Shown here piece after piece: positions 32,356-40,955 of a stretch of 64,000 nt of DNA. A program made the position numbers and the translations under genes. The notes under the pieces were generated by a model. That model saw only the letters and a program-made list of their open reading frames with translations. It was not told the DNA's origin and did not search any database. Positions within the stretch are counted from its first letter, which is position 1; every line of letters starts with the position of its first letter. Source of the stretch: Bacillus sp. X1(2014) (GTDB lineage: Bacteria > Bacillota > Bacilli > Bacillales_B > DSM-18226); contig NZ_VEED01000008.1 in assembly GCF_007678255.1 (NCBI RefSeq), forward strand, positions 62,001 to 126,000, given 5' to 3'.

Positions 32356-32655
32356 ATGAGACTCTGTTTATTCCTGCTAATTGCCGGACTATTAGATGCT
32401 GTCCTGACGCATGTTGGGATTGCTTCAGGTATCGTTTCTGAAGGGAATCCGATGATGAAACTTGTCATTGAGAAAAGCTGGTCTTATTTCTACATGATCA
32501 AAATCTTTTTGCCCCTAACCTTGCTTGGGTTGTTTTACTTACATCCATTAAAAGGCTGGATTCGGATGCTCTTGGTTTCCACTTGCGTTCTTTACTTCTC
32601 TGTCCTGATTTATCATATGGTTTGGATTGCCCTCTATTTTAATTCTGCAGCATGA
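32356..32655 (+). CDS. DUF5658-like small membrane protein
   Basis: 99 residues from ATG 32356, preceded by GAGGTGG; an upstream ATG at 32317 would add 13 residues without a clear ribosome site. Three to four helices with the family-type DAVLTHVGIASGIVSEGNPMM. Function unknown. Monocistronic between MBL hydrolase and RNA helicase genes. Confidence 0.68.
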   Translation: MRLCLFLLIAGLLDAVLTHVGIASGIVSEGNPMMKLVIEKSWSYFYMIKIFLPLTLLGLFYLHPLKGWIRMLLVSTCVLYFSVLIYHMVWIALYFNSAA

Positions 32656-32761
32656 CTTGACACTATTGCTAACTAGACACTCTGAGCTTATTACGTTAGT
32701 ATCAATACGATATGGAAAGACAAATAATAAGAAAAATGATTTTTAAATAAAGGAGTACATT

Positions 32762-33907
32762 ATGTTAAAAACTTTAAAACCATACTTGCAGGCAGCCTGG
32801 GAAAAGTCTGGGTTTCAACAGCCGACTTCCATTCAAGCAGCGGCCATTCCGATGATTCTTGAAGGCAAGGATTTAATTGCCGAGTCACCGACAGGTACTG
32901 GTAAAACGCTAGCTTATCTACTTCCATTATTAGATAAAATGGACCCTAGTTTACAATCCCTCCAAGCAATTGTGTTGGCTTCTTCGCAAGAGCTAGTGAT
33001 GCAGGTTTACCAAGAATTTCAAAAGTGGTCTGAGGGCAGCGGAATCAGGGGCACTTCCATTATTGGGGGAGCCAATATGAAACGGCAACTTGAGAAGTTA
33101 AAGAAACGCCCGCATGTAATATTTGCTACACCCGGTCGTTTACTTGAATTGATTAAACAGAAAAAAGTGAAAATGCATGAAGTAAAACTGGTAGTTCTCG
33201 ATGAGGGAGATCAACTACTAATTCACGAACATCTTAATACAGTCCAAAATATTGTGAAATCAACCATGAGCGATCGCCAAGTGGTATTGTTTTCTGCAAC
33301 AATGAAACCAGCAACAGAGAAATTAGCCAAGGAAATGACCAAGGACCCAGAAATTCTTCGGATCGAAAAGGATGAACTTGCTTCTTCTGGAGAAGTGGAA
33401 CATATATATTTTTCTTGTGAGCCCAGGGATAAAATCAAGATGCTTGAAAAAATCACTCGCTTAGAAAATAGTAAATCGCTTGCGTTTATTAATGATATCG
33501 GCGAAATTGAAGTATTTAAGGAAAAACTACATTTTAAAGAGCTATCCATTGGAATCTTGCATAGCGACATGAAAAAGCTCGAACGACAGGCTGCATTAAA
33601 GTCGTTCCGTGATGGAAAAATGACGATGCTAATTGCTACTGATGTAGCGGCAAGAGGACTTGATATCCAAGGAGTTACCCACGTGGTTAATATCGATTCT
33701 CCGAAGGATATCTCACAGTATGTGCATAGAGCTGGAAGAACAGGAAGAATGGGTGCGAATGGGATTGTGATTTCACTCGTTACCGAGAGAGAAGAGCGTG
33801 AATTGAAACAGTATTGCCGTGAGTTAAAGGTACCAGTTAAAAAGAGAGTATTTTACAAAGGACTTATCGCTGAAGAAGGACAAAGAGACCAAAAACTAAG
33901 AAAATAA
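32762..33907 (+). CDS. yfmL: DEAD-box-type ATP-dependent RNA helicase (YfmL-like)
   Basis: 381 residues. Q motif GFQQPTSIQAAAIP, Walker A SPTGTGKT, the DEAD position reads DEGD, motif III SATM, and C-terminal motifs ATDVAARGLDIQGV and HRAGRTGRMG. Length and the missing C-terminal RNA-binding extension match B. subtilis YfmL, which works in 50S ribosome assembly. The DEGD variant is seen in this subgroup. AAGGAG precedes the ATG. Confidence 0.85.
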   Translation: MLKTLKPYLQAAWEKSGFQQPTSIQAAAIPMILEGKDLIAESPTGTGKTLAYLLPLLDKMDPSLQSLQAIVLASSQELVMQVYQEFQKWSEGSGIRGTSIIGGANMKRQLEKLKKRPHVIFATPGRLLELIKQKKVKMHEVKLVVLDEGDQLLIHEHLNTVQNIVKSTMSDRQVVLFSATMKPATEKLAKEMTKDPEILRIEKDELASSGEVEHIYFSCEPRDKIKMLEKITRLENSKSLAFINDIGEIEVFKEKLHFKELSIGILHSDMKKLERQAALKSFRDGKMTMLIATDVAARGLDIQGVTHVVNIDSPKDISQYVHRAGRTGRMGANGIVISLVTEREERELKQYCRELKVPVKKRVFYKGLIAEEGQRDQKLRK

Positions 33908-33908
33908 T

Positions 33909-33950
33909 GGACAGCAGTGACAGTGGAGGAAAATCCGCTGTCTTCTTTTA
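33909..33950 (+). terminator. Possible weak terminator after yfmL
   Basis: GGACAGC / GCTGTC arms separated by a long loop, followed by TTCTTTTAAT. Confidence 0.4.
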
Positions 33951-34012
33951 ATGTGCAAAGCAATTTCATTCCTTTTCTTGAATAGTTAAGGAGAAAGGGG
34001 AGGGGAACAAAC

Positions 34013-35482
34013 ATGGAAGACCCAAAATTAAAAGAAATGGATGTAGAGTGGTTTGAAGAAGCTACGATCACACAGATCCAAGAAAAATTTACACAAGGTG
34101 AGCTTACATCAAAAGAGCTTGTATTAATGTACCTACATAGAATCGCTAAGTATGATAAGTACCTGCATTCCATCCTCGAAGTAAATCCAGATGCAGTACA
34201 GATAGCAGAAGCGCTTGATGCCGAACGAAAAGAAAAAGGTCCGCGCAGTCGATTGCACGGAATTCCCATCTTAATAAAAGATAACATTGATACACACGAT
34301 AAAATGCATACAAGCGCTGGGTCCCTTGCCTTAAAAGATTCGATTGCCCTCCATGATTCATTTGTGGCAGAACAATTACGGTCATTAGGAGCAGTCATTC
34401 TTGGAAAGACAAATATGACTGAGTGGGCCAATTTCATGGCAATCGGGATGAAAAGCGGTTATAGTTCACGTGGCGGGCAGGTATTGAACCCATATGCCCC
34501 AGGTGAGTTTGATGTGGGCGGGTCTAGCTCAGGTTCAGGGGCAGCCGTTGCAGCTAACTTCGCACCAGCGGCAGTAGGAACTGAAACATCGGGATCGATT
34601 TTAAATCCTGCTTGTCAAAACTCCTTGGTGGGAATCAAGCCAACAGTAGGACTGATTAGTAGAAGAGGGATTATACCAATTGCTCATACCCAGGACACAG
34701 CGGGCCCGATGGCTAGAACGGTGGAAGATGCAGCAATTCTTCTAACAGCACTTTGTGGAAGCGACGATAAAGATCCTATTACCAAAACAAATCCTTTTGC
34801 TCAAAAAGACTTTTCCGATCATCTATTGACGCATGGACTAAACGGGAAAAGAATTGGCTTAGCCCTAGAAGGTTTTATCGAGTTATTAAGTGAAGAGAAA
34901 CAAAGGGTGATTCTTGCAGCAGTTGATAAATTAAAAACCTCTGGTGCAATCGTGATCGATACCATTGAGATTCCATCTGCCAAAGCAGATTGGAAGTATG
35001 ATGTTTTGACCTATGAATTTAAACCAGATCTTAATGCATATTTAAACAGCCTCCATCCATCGATACCTATTAGAAATTTATCCGACCTCATTGATTTTAA
35101 TAAGAACAATGAAGAGAAAATGCTCAAATACGGTCAGGCGGTCCTAATCGAGTCTGAGGAAACAAGTGGATCGTTAACAGAAGCAGCTTATGTAAACGCA
35201 TTGGAGTTCGACCATTATCATTCGAAAAAACTGGGAATTGATTTTGCTTTGGAAACATTTAGCCTGGATGTGATTGTTTTTCCAAGTGAGGAAGGCTCTC
35301 ATATAAGTGCAAAAGCTGGTTATCCATCCATTGCTGTTCCAGCTGGTTATACGGCAGAAGGGGAGCCAGTTGGGATTACTTTTGCAGGAACGGCATATAG
35401 TGAGCCATCTTTAATCGAAGTGGCTTATGCATTTGAGCAAATGACAAAATTTAGAAAAGCGCCGGTCCTTGAAAAAGAATAA
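34013..35482 (+). CDS. Amidase-signature family hydrolase
   Basis: 489 residues. The Ser-cisSer-Lys triad region is visible: PILIKDNIDTHD (catalytic Lys), GGSSSGSGAAVAAN and GTETSGSILNPACQN. It resembles GatA-type amidases but stands alone with no gatB or gatC, so it is more likely a general amidase acting on peptide or aliphatic amides. A strong ribosome site (GGGAGGGG) precedes the ATG. Confidence 0.87.
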   Translation: MEDPKLKEMDVEWFEEATITQIQEKFTQGELTSKELVLMYLHRIAKYDKYLHSILEVNPDAVQIAEALDAERKEKGPRSRLHGIPILIKDNIDTHDKMHTSAGSLALKDSIALHDSFVAEQLRSLGAVILGKTNMTEWANFMAIGMKSGYSSRGGQVLNPYAPGEFDVGGSSSGSGAAVAANFAPAAVGTETSGSILNPACQNSLVGIKPTVGLISRRGIIPIAHTQDTAGPMARTVEDAAILLTALCGSDDKDPITKTNPFAQKDFSDHLLTHGLNGKRIGLALEGFIELLSEEKQRVILAAVDKLKTSGAIVIDTIEIPSAKADWKYDVLTYEFKPDLNAYLNSLHPSIPIRNLSDLIDFNKNNEEKMLKYGQAVLIESEETSGSLTEAAYVNALEFDHYHSKKLGIDFALETFSLDVIVFPSEEGSHISAKAGYPSIAVPAGYTAEGEPVGITFAGTAYSEPSLIEVAYAFEQMTKFRKAPVLEKE

Positions 35483-35538
35483 GACTAATTATTTTCACTC
35501 ATACTATCAATGTATTTCTCAAAAAGGAGCTGGTACGT

Positions 35539-35673
35539 ATGGGAAGACAGAAGCTAGGAAATCAAAATGCTCAGCGAAATAATAATCGCAAAAAGCAAAT
35601 GAGAGATAGTGAAGAACTGGTTGAATTCACAACTGGTGAAGGGATAAAACACAATCGTCCAAATAGTAAATAA
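35539..35673 (+). CDS. Small basic hydrophilic protein, hypothetical
   Basis: 44 residues from ATG 35539 with AAAGGAGC upstream. Rich in Asn, Gln, Lys and Arg (MGRQKLGNQNAQRNNNRKKQ) with no hydrophobic segment. The composition recalls minor small acid-soluble spore proteins, but no family was recognised. It is followed directly by a strong terminator, which supports a real short transcript. Confidence 0.6.
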   Translation: MGRQKLGNQNAQRNNNRKKQMRDSEELVEFTTGEGIKHNRPNSK

Positions 35674-35712
35674 TAAAGCGCGCCTCCTTCTGAGCAAGGA
35701 GGCGCTTTTTGT
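35674..35712. terminator. Bidirectional terminator
   Basis: AGCGCGCCTCCTT / AAGGAGGCGCT stem followed by TTTTTG, between the small basic protein gene and the convergent FAD-Rieske gene. Confidence 0.87.
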
Positions 35713-35731
35713 AACTTGTAATAACCCAGAC

Positions 35732-37261
35732 TTATTCTTCAGCAAGTAATTTTAATGCTTTTTTAGCAGGTCCTTCGATTACATCGCCTGAATAAGCATA
35801 CCGTGAGCCGTGACAAGGACAATCCCATGTTTTTTCTGCATGGTTCCATTCGCATTCACAGCCAAGATGGGTGCAAGTGGTATCAACGATATAGAGCTTA
35901 CCGTTCTCGTCTTTATAGGCCCCCGCCCTTTTCCCGTTATACATCACAACAGATCCTTCGCCATCCGACAGATCGTCCGGATCTCCCGGAACAATTTCAA
36001 GCTTGCCTTTGATGAGGTGTTTAGCGACATCCACATTGGTGCTGACAATGCTTTTTAAATCCGGGTCAGCTTGGAAACGGGACGGTGAATAAAGCTGTTT
36101 GTACGGATTTTCGTTGTTTAACGCATAATCGGCTAATAAATGGCCAGCCATGGTTCCTGTTGTCATCCCCCATTTTTTAAATCCTGTAGCCACTAAAATA
36201 TGTTCCCGCTCAGAAGTAATCGGACCGATATATGGAAGCTTGTCCAGTGTAACTAAATCCTGTGCAGACCAGCGGTAATCATATTCCTTAATCCCAAAAA
36301 CTTCTTCGGCAAATGTCTCAAGATTTTCAAAATGGGCAATAGTATCAATCCCTTGACCTGTTTTATGGTTTTCACCGCCAATAATAATCAAGTTTTCGCC
36401 ATTCACTGGTGTATAACGAATCGAACGGGTTGGACTGTCCGCACTAATATACATTCCGCCAGGGTACTCTTTGTCGGTTTTAATTCCGATTGCATATGAG
36501 CGATCTGCATACATACGGGCAAAATAAAGACCTGGCAAATCATAAAATGGGAAATGAGAGGCAATAATCACTTTAGTACAAGTGACGTTGAAGCCGGATT
36601 TTGTAACAACTTTTGACTGCTGATCATCATCTTGAATGTCGGTAGCAGTAGTATTTTCAAACACCATACATCCGGCTTGCACTGCTTCATCCAACAGAGC
36701 TTTCAAATATTTAAGGGGATGAAACTGAGCCTGATTTCGCATCATTAAGGCCGCTTTCACTTCGATATTGAATGGAATCGTATCTTTTAATGCTCCATCA
36801 ATATTAAGTCGTTTATAAGCTTCCCACTCTGTTACCAGCTTTTCTTTATATTCATCGGTGACCGCATAAATATAGGCATCTTGTTTGCTAAAATCACAAT
36901 CGATTCCTTTTTCGTTTACATTACTTTCCACAAATTGCATGGCATTCATATGTGATTCAAAATACAGTCTAGCCTTTTCCTCTCCAAAATGGTTAATAAA
37001 TTCATCATAAATTAACCCGTGTTGTGCGGTTACCTTCGCAGTGGTATGTCCAGTGGTACCATTCAAAACACTACCAGCCTCTAGAATGGCAACCTTTACC
37101 CCCTGCTTCGAAAGTAAATATGCAGCTGTAATCCCTGTAATCCCCGCTCCAACAATGGCAACATCGACAGATATATCTTCAGTTAATTTCTTAAAAGATG
37201 GTAATTCTATTTCACGCCAATACGTTTTTGGAAATTGTGGAATTTTTTCAGATGAACTCAT
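35732..37261 (-). CDS. FAD-dependent oxidoreductase with C-terminal Rieske domain (YhfW-like)
   Basis: 509 residues. N-terminal DAO-type FAD domain (VAIVGAGITGITAAYLLSK) and a C-terminal Rieske [2Fe-2S] domain with CTHLGC and CPCHGSRY. The fusion and length match B. subtilis YhfW. It probably moves electrons from an amine or other reduced substrate through FAD to the Fe-S centre; the substrate is unknown. Cytosolic; GGAGG precedes the start. Confidence 0.87.
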   Translation of the reverse strand: MSSSEKIPQFPKTYWREIELPSFKKLTEDISVDVAIVGAGITGITAAYLLSKQGVKVAILEAGSVLNGTTGHTTAKVTAQHGLIYDEFINHFGEEKARLYFESHMNAMQFVESNVNEKGIDCDFSKQDAYIYAVTDEYKEKLVTEWEAYKRLNIDGALKDTIPFNIEVKAALMMRNQAQFHPLKYLKALLDEAVQAGCMVFENTTATDIQDDDQQSKVVTKSGFNVTCTKVIIASHFPFYDLPGLYFARMYADRSYAIGIKTDKEYPGGMYISADSPTRSIRYTPVNGENLIIIGGENHKTGQGIDTIAHFENLETFAEEVFGIKEYDYRWSAQDLVTLDKLPYIGPITSEREHILVATGFKKWGMTTGTMAGHLLADYALNNENPYKQLYSPSRFQADPDLKSIVSTNVDVAKHLIKGKLEIVPGDPDDLSDGEGSVVMYNGKRAGAYKDENGKLYIVDTTCTHLGCECEWNHAEKTWDCPCHGSRYAYSGDVIEGPAKKALKLLAEE

Positions 37262-37350
37262 ATATACTCCTCCAGCCTAAAAAAATGACATCAAAATTAA
37301 TTTTCCCAAAGGAGTTAAAATAAATGTAATCAAGGAAGGATTTTCTTAAC

Positions 37351-37380
37351 ATAAAAAGAACCCAGCGTTTGCAGGGTTCC
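37351..37380 (-). terminator. Terminator after the 48-residue membrane protein gene (minus strand)
   Basis: On the minus strand GGAACCCTGC / GCTGGGTTC is followed by TTTTTAT, directly after the TAG. Confidence 0.78.
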
Positions 37381-37526
37381 TACTCCTCTTTGTCAATTTC
37401 CAATGGATCAATTCGGGTCGAGTCTTCGGTATTTAAGGAACTTCTAAGGAAGTAGTAGAATGTTCCGCCAATACAAACAAGAAATATAAATAAACCAATC
37501 GTTGTGACCCACCAAATTGCAGCCAT
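37380..37526 (-). CDS. Small single-helix membrane protein, hypothetical
   Basis: 48 residues from an ATG with a G-rich ribosome site (AAAGGGGG). One N-terminal membrane helix (IWWVTTIGLFIFLVCIGGTFYYF) and an acidic cytosolic tail ending EIDKEE. Short open frame supported by site, composition and terminator. No family recognised. Confidence 0.62.
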   Translation of the reverse strand: MAAIWWVTTIGLFIFLVCIGGTFYYFLRSSLNTEDSTRIDPLEIDKEE

Positions 37527-37620
37527 TGTATTCCCCCTTTGTAAAGCTTAAGAGACGAACGTCTTAAGCTTTTCTAAAAATATATGCAAAAGAGGGGAGG
37601 ATTTTTCCAACGAATTTCTA

Positions 37621-37995
37621 TTAGTCTTTTTTCTTAAGTGAGGCATAATAGTCCACTTTTTTGATATTAACACCGACAAAGGTTTCAATAATCGACTGGC
37701 CGCCGGCAATCGATAAAATTAAGATGACCACAAAGGTAACCCGTGGAAAGAGTAAATAGGTACCCCCAAGCAAAATCGCACTCCAAACACCTGCACACCA
37801 ATAACATTTCAGTAAATAACCGAACATCGATGTCGGAACTTCCTTTGTTTCAATGCCAGCTTTTGTTTCCACCTTAATTTTTTTAACAAAAGGTTTACGG
37901 ATAAATTCAGTAATCTTATCAAAAACAATTAAATGGGTTAAACGATAACTCGCTAAAATTAACATTATATATGTCATCCATGAAATCTCATTCAC
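37621..37995 (-). CDS. DUF1360 family membrane protein
   Basis: 124 residues with two to three helices and the family features ASYRLTHLIVFDKI and CYWCAGVWSA. In B. subtilis, YngL of this family is linked to sporulation, but no function is established. AGGAATAAA precedes the ATG on the minus strand. Monocistronic. Confidence 0.75.
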   Translation of the reverse strand: MNEISWMTYIMLILASYRLTHLIVFDKITEFIRKPFVKKIKVETKAGIETKEVPTSMFGYLLKCYWCAGVWSAILLGGTYLLFPRVTFVVILILSIAGGQSIIETFVGVNIKKVDYYASLKKKD

Positions 37996-38112
37996 TTTTT
38001 ATTCCTCCGTTATGTAGACAAAATTTTTAACTAATCAAGCTGATAAAATTTTTTAATCCATTGTATATTTTGAGCCTGAATTCAGGATTATATATTCGGA
38101 GGAGGCGAAAAA

Positions 38113-38727
38113 ATGAAAAAATCTTTTTGGTTTAGTTTTCTGTTTTTATTATCACTACTTTGTATTCCAAGCGTGTCTTTTGCCCAGCAAATATACACCG
38201 TTCAGCCGGGAGACACACTTTGGAAGATCGCTGTCAGGTATCAGGTTGGAATTTCCGAGATTATTTCTGCAAATAGGCAATTTACAAACCCAAATTTGAT
38301 TTATCCAGGTCAAAAAGTGACTATTCCAAGTTACGATGCAGTCAAAAACATTGAAAGTCAGGTCATTCGATTAACCAATCAGGAACGTGCGAAAAATGGA
38401 TTGAAGGCATTAACACCGGATTGGGAACTGTCAAGAGTGGCTCGTTATAAGGCAAATGATATGAGAGATAAAAACTATTTTAGTCATACGAGTCCAACGT
38501 ATGGCAGTCCATTTGATATGATGAAAAACTTTGGGATTTCCTATCGTTCAGCTGCTGAAAACATTGCAGCAGGGCAAACAACACCAGCATCAGTTGTGCA
38601 AGCTTGGATGAATAGCTCTGGTCACCGAGCAAATATTTTAAGCACGAGATCTACCTATATCGGTGTTGGCTACGCACAGGGCGGCTCATCCAGACACTAT
38701 TGGGTACAGATGTTTATTTCTAAATAG
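38113..38727 (+). CDS. Secreted LysM-CAP domain protein (YkwD/SafA-like)
   Basis: 204 residues. A signal peptide ends near VSFAQ, a LysM peptidoglycan-binding domain spans about 27-70 (YTVQPGDTLWKIAVRYQVG) and a CAP/SCP domain spans about 78-203 (LTNQERAKNGLKAL, HRANILS, YWVQMFIS). Typical of cell-wall or spore-coat-associated CAP proteins in Bacillus. The CAP biochemical activity is not established. GGAGGAGG precedes the ATG. Confidence 0.88.
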   Translation: MKKSFWFSFLFLLSLLCIPSVSFAQQIYTVQPGDTLWKIAVRYQVGISEIISANRQFTNPNLIYPGQKVTIPSYDAVKNIESQVIRLTNQERAKNGLKALTPDWELSRVARYKANDMRDKNYFSHTSPTYGSPFDMMKNFGISYRSAAENIAAGQTTPASVVQAWMNSSGHRANILSTRSTYIGVGYAQGGSSRHYWVQMFISK

Positions 38728-38730
38728 TAA

Positions 38731-38776
38731 AAAAAGGTCAGTATCTTAAGCATTTCGCTTAGGGACTGACCTTTTC
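38731..38776 (+). terminator. Terminator after the LysM-CAP gene
   Basis: AAAAGGTCAGT / ACTGACCTTTT arms with further pairing inside (CTTAAG / CTTAGG). Confidence 0.82.
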
Positions 38777-38876
38777 TACGTCTTAGGACTGATATAAAAA
38801 TCAAGCTAAAGCGCAATTATGACAGCCAAAGAAAAGAGGTAAGATGATATCAAGATAACGAAAGGAGAAAAACAAA

Positions 38877-39224
38877 ATGAAAAAATTCGGTTTATTGTTA
38901 GCAGGTGGAATTGCAGCAGTGATCTTGCTTTCAACCATTGGTCCAATGGTGGGGTTACTGGTTAGCTTAGTACTCCTATACTTCATATTCAAACAGTTCT
39001 TAAAAGCTAAAACTATAGGAGGAAAAATCGGGCTTGGGATTATTGGCTTCATCGTCCTGATGGCCTCTATTCATAATGCCCCAGCCATCATTGGAGTGGC
39101 AGCAGCTTATGTTTTATACCTCGTTTATAAAAAGTGGAACCAAAATAAGGATACTGCCGTGAATGAAGGATCAGACCCATTTGCTAATTTTGAAAAACAA
39201 TGGAAAGAAATGAAAAATTATTAG
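38877..39224 (+). CDS. liaI: LiaI-like small membrane protein
   Basis: 115 residues with three predicted helices and a short charged tail (DPFANFEKQWKEMKNY). It sits 21 bases upstream of the PspA/LiaH gene, as liaI does in B. subtilis. LiaI anchors LiaH at the membrane during envelope stress. Sequence similarity is weak in such proteins, so the call rests mainly on position. Confidence 0.72.
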   Translation: MKKFGLLLAGGIAAVILLSTIGPMVGLLVSLVLLYFIFKQFLKAKTIGGKIGLGIIGFIVLMASIHNAPAIIGVAAAYVLYLVYKKWNQNKDTAVNEGSDPFANFEKQWKEMKNY

Positions 39225-39245
39225 GATTAAAAGGAGAGAATTCAC

Positions 39246-39890
39246 ATGACAAACTTATTTACAAGAATTAAAAATACGATTACAGCCGATTTACACGAGG
39301 CACTTGATCAAAAAGATAAAAAAAATCCAATCGCCTTATTGAATCAATACCTGCGTCAATGTGAGCAAGAAACGGAGAAAGTTAGAAAGTTGTTAGAACG
39401 TCAATATACATTGAAGGATGAGTTTACAAGAGAATACCAGCAGGCAGCTCAGTTAGCAGAAAAAAGAAAATACCAGGCGGATGTTGCTTCTAAGGCTGGC
39501 GAAACAGAACTTTATCAGTTTGCCTCTTCAGAGTATGAGCAATATGCAGATCGTGCAACCCGCTTAAGTGGATCACTTGAACAGGTAAAAAGTCAACTAT
39601 CAGACTTAGAAAGAAAATATGAAGAAATGAAGCACAAAATCAAGGATATGCACCTAAGAAGGATGGAATTAATGGGACGTGAAAATGTGACCCGTGCAAA
39701 CCATCAAATCAACCAAGTGCTAGATGCAAATACTTATTCAGATAAATCCTACTCAAAGTTTAAAGAGATTGAAAACTATCTTGACCGTTTAGAGCATCAA
39801 GTGAATAGTTCGTTTTATCGCAATACCATCGATGCTCGGATCGCCCAGTTAGAAAAAGAAATGAAATTAGAAGAAAGCAAGTCCATTTAA
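39246..39890 (+). CDS. liaH: PspA/IM30 family protein (LiaH-like)
   Basis: 214 residues, almost entirely coiled coil. The family start MTNLFTRIKNTITADLHEAL is followed by QYLRQCEQETEKV. It is the phage-shock-type envelope protector that oligomerises on damaged membrane. It lies between the LiaI-like gene and liaFSR, although about 330 bases of repeat DNA separate it from liaF. Confidence 0.9.
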   Translation: MTNLFTRIKNTITADLHEALDQKDKKNPIALLNQYLRQCEQETEKVRKLLERQYTLKDEFTREYQQAAQLAEKRKYQADVASKAGETELYQFASSEYEQYADRATRLSGSLEQVKSQLSDLERKYEEMKHKIKDMHLRRMELMGRENVTRANHQINQVLDANTYSDKSYSKFKEIENYLDRLEHQVNSSFYRNTIDARIAQLEKEMKLEESKSI

Positions 39891-39923
39891 TTACAAATAT
39901 GGTATGCTAAAAGAAAAGCGAAG

Positions 39924-39978
39924 GCGCCATGCACATGGCGCGCATGTATAAAAGGCGTAGGCTTTCTGCGCCTTTTGT
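39924..39978. repeat. Two GC-rich hairpins after liaH, second one a terminator
   Basis: GCGCCATG-CA-CATGGCGC is a perfect 8-base hairpin (39924-39941). It is followed by AAAAGGCG / CGCCTTTT (39950-39976), which probably ends the liaIH transcript. Confidence 0.7.
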
Positions 39979-40018
39979 CCAATGAAAAGAAAATATAAGT
40001 TTTTGAACTTAGATTACT

Positions 40019-40172
40019 GTCTAGCTCCAGCGCCCTAGCGGCTAGTGTCCTTCGCTCTCCGCCCTACGATAAGTCAAGCACGAATGCGCCTCCGGCTCTT
40101 CGTGTTTCCTTTATCTCAGTTGGAGCGCTCCAGGCCATACGCCGCTGACCAGGGCGCTTGCGCTTTTCGTAA
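40019..40172. repeat. Dispersed GC-rich palindromic repeat B, long copy
   Basis: About 150 bases bounded by inverted arms (AGCGCCCTAGCGGC at the left, GCCGCTGACCAGGGCGCT at the right) with an inner AGCACGAA / TTCGTGTT hairpin. Its left arm, CTCCAGCGCC and GGCTAG, recurs at 63361-63405 and in part at 50588-50600. It fills much of the 330-base gap between liaH and liaF; no gene is seen there. Confidence 0.78.
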
Positions 40173-40220
40173 TACATTAAAATAAATGATGAGCCAGACA
40201 TTTGTAAGGGAGGGTGGTCC

Positions 40221-40955
40221 ATGTTTAAAAATACCAAATATGATTATTTAGGCTGGATGTTCATTATTGGTGCGATCATTCTAGTCATGGAAATATTATT
40301 TTTCAACAGTGGGCTTATTTTTTCCCTTATCATATCTGGCGGCATGATTTTTCTCGGCCGCAAGCGTACGGGGAAAAAGAGAGGGAAGATACTGTTTATC
40401 GGCGGAATAATCTTCTTTGTAATTAGTGTCCTCAACATGATGACGTTTAGGTTCTTTTTGCTCGCCATTTTACTGCATTTTTTCATTCAGTTTATTAATT
40501 CAAAAAAGCATCCAAAGAAGATATCACCGGAGATCATCCTAGCAGAAGAAACCGTGGAACAAGAAACACTGATTAAAACAGAACCATTATTTGAAAATAT
40601 TGTTCTTGGTCAACAGAAGACTCCTGCTGGTGCCTATAAATGGAATGATGTAAACATCCAGGCAGGTATTGGCGATACCATCATTGATCTTAGTTTTACG
40701 ATGCTTCCAAAAGGGGAAACCGTTATCTTTATACGAAATCTCGTTGGGAATATTCAAATCCTTGTTCCTTATGATATAGAAGTAAGTATTCAGCACTCCT
40801 GCATAGTAGGTTCAACAAGTGTTTTCGAGCATCATGACTCGAAACTTTTCAATCGGGTATTACACGTAAAGACACCTGGATATGAGGCAGCCGAGCACAA
40901 AGTCAAAATATTTACTTCGCTCGTAGTCGGAAATTTAGAGGTGAGCCGGATATGA
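40221..40955 (+). CDS. liaF: LiaF-like membrane inhibitor of the Lia system
   Basis: 244 residues: about four N-terminal helices, then a soluble domain from about residue 130 (ENIVLGQQKTPAGAYKWNDVNIQAG in part) with the DUF2154-type ending [16 protein letters not shown]. LiaF keeps the LiaS kinase off until the envelope is damaged. GGGAGGGTGG precedes the ATG. The end overlaps liaS by 4 bases. Confidence 0.88.
   Translation: MFKNTKYDYLGWMFIIGAIILVMEILFFNSGLIFSLIISGGMIFLGRKRTGKKRGKILFIGGIIFFVISVLNMMTFRFFLLAILLHFFIQFINSKKHPKKISPEIILAEETVEQETLIKTEPLFENIVLGQQKTPAGAYKWNDVNIQAGIGDTIIDLSFTMLPKGETVIFIRNLVGNIQILVPYDIEVSIQHSCIVGSTSVFEHHDSKLFNRVLHVKTPGYEAAEHKVKIFTSLVVGNLEVSRI

Noticed and set aside
40019..40172. 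Structured non-coding RNA between liaH and liaF
   Set aside because: Its arms recur elsewhere in the window, so a dispersed repeat explains the hairpins better.
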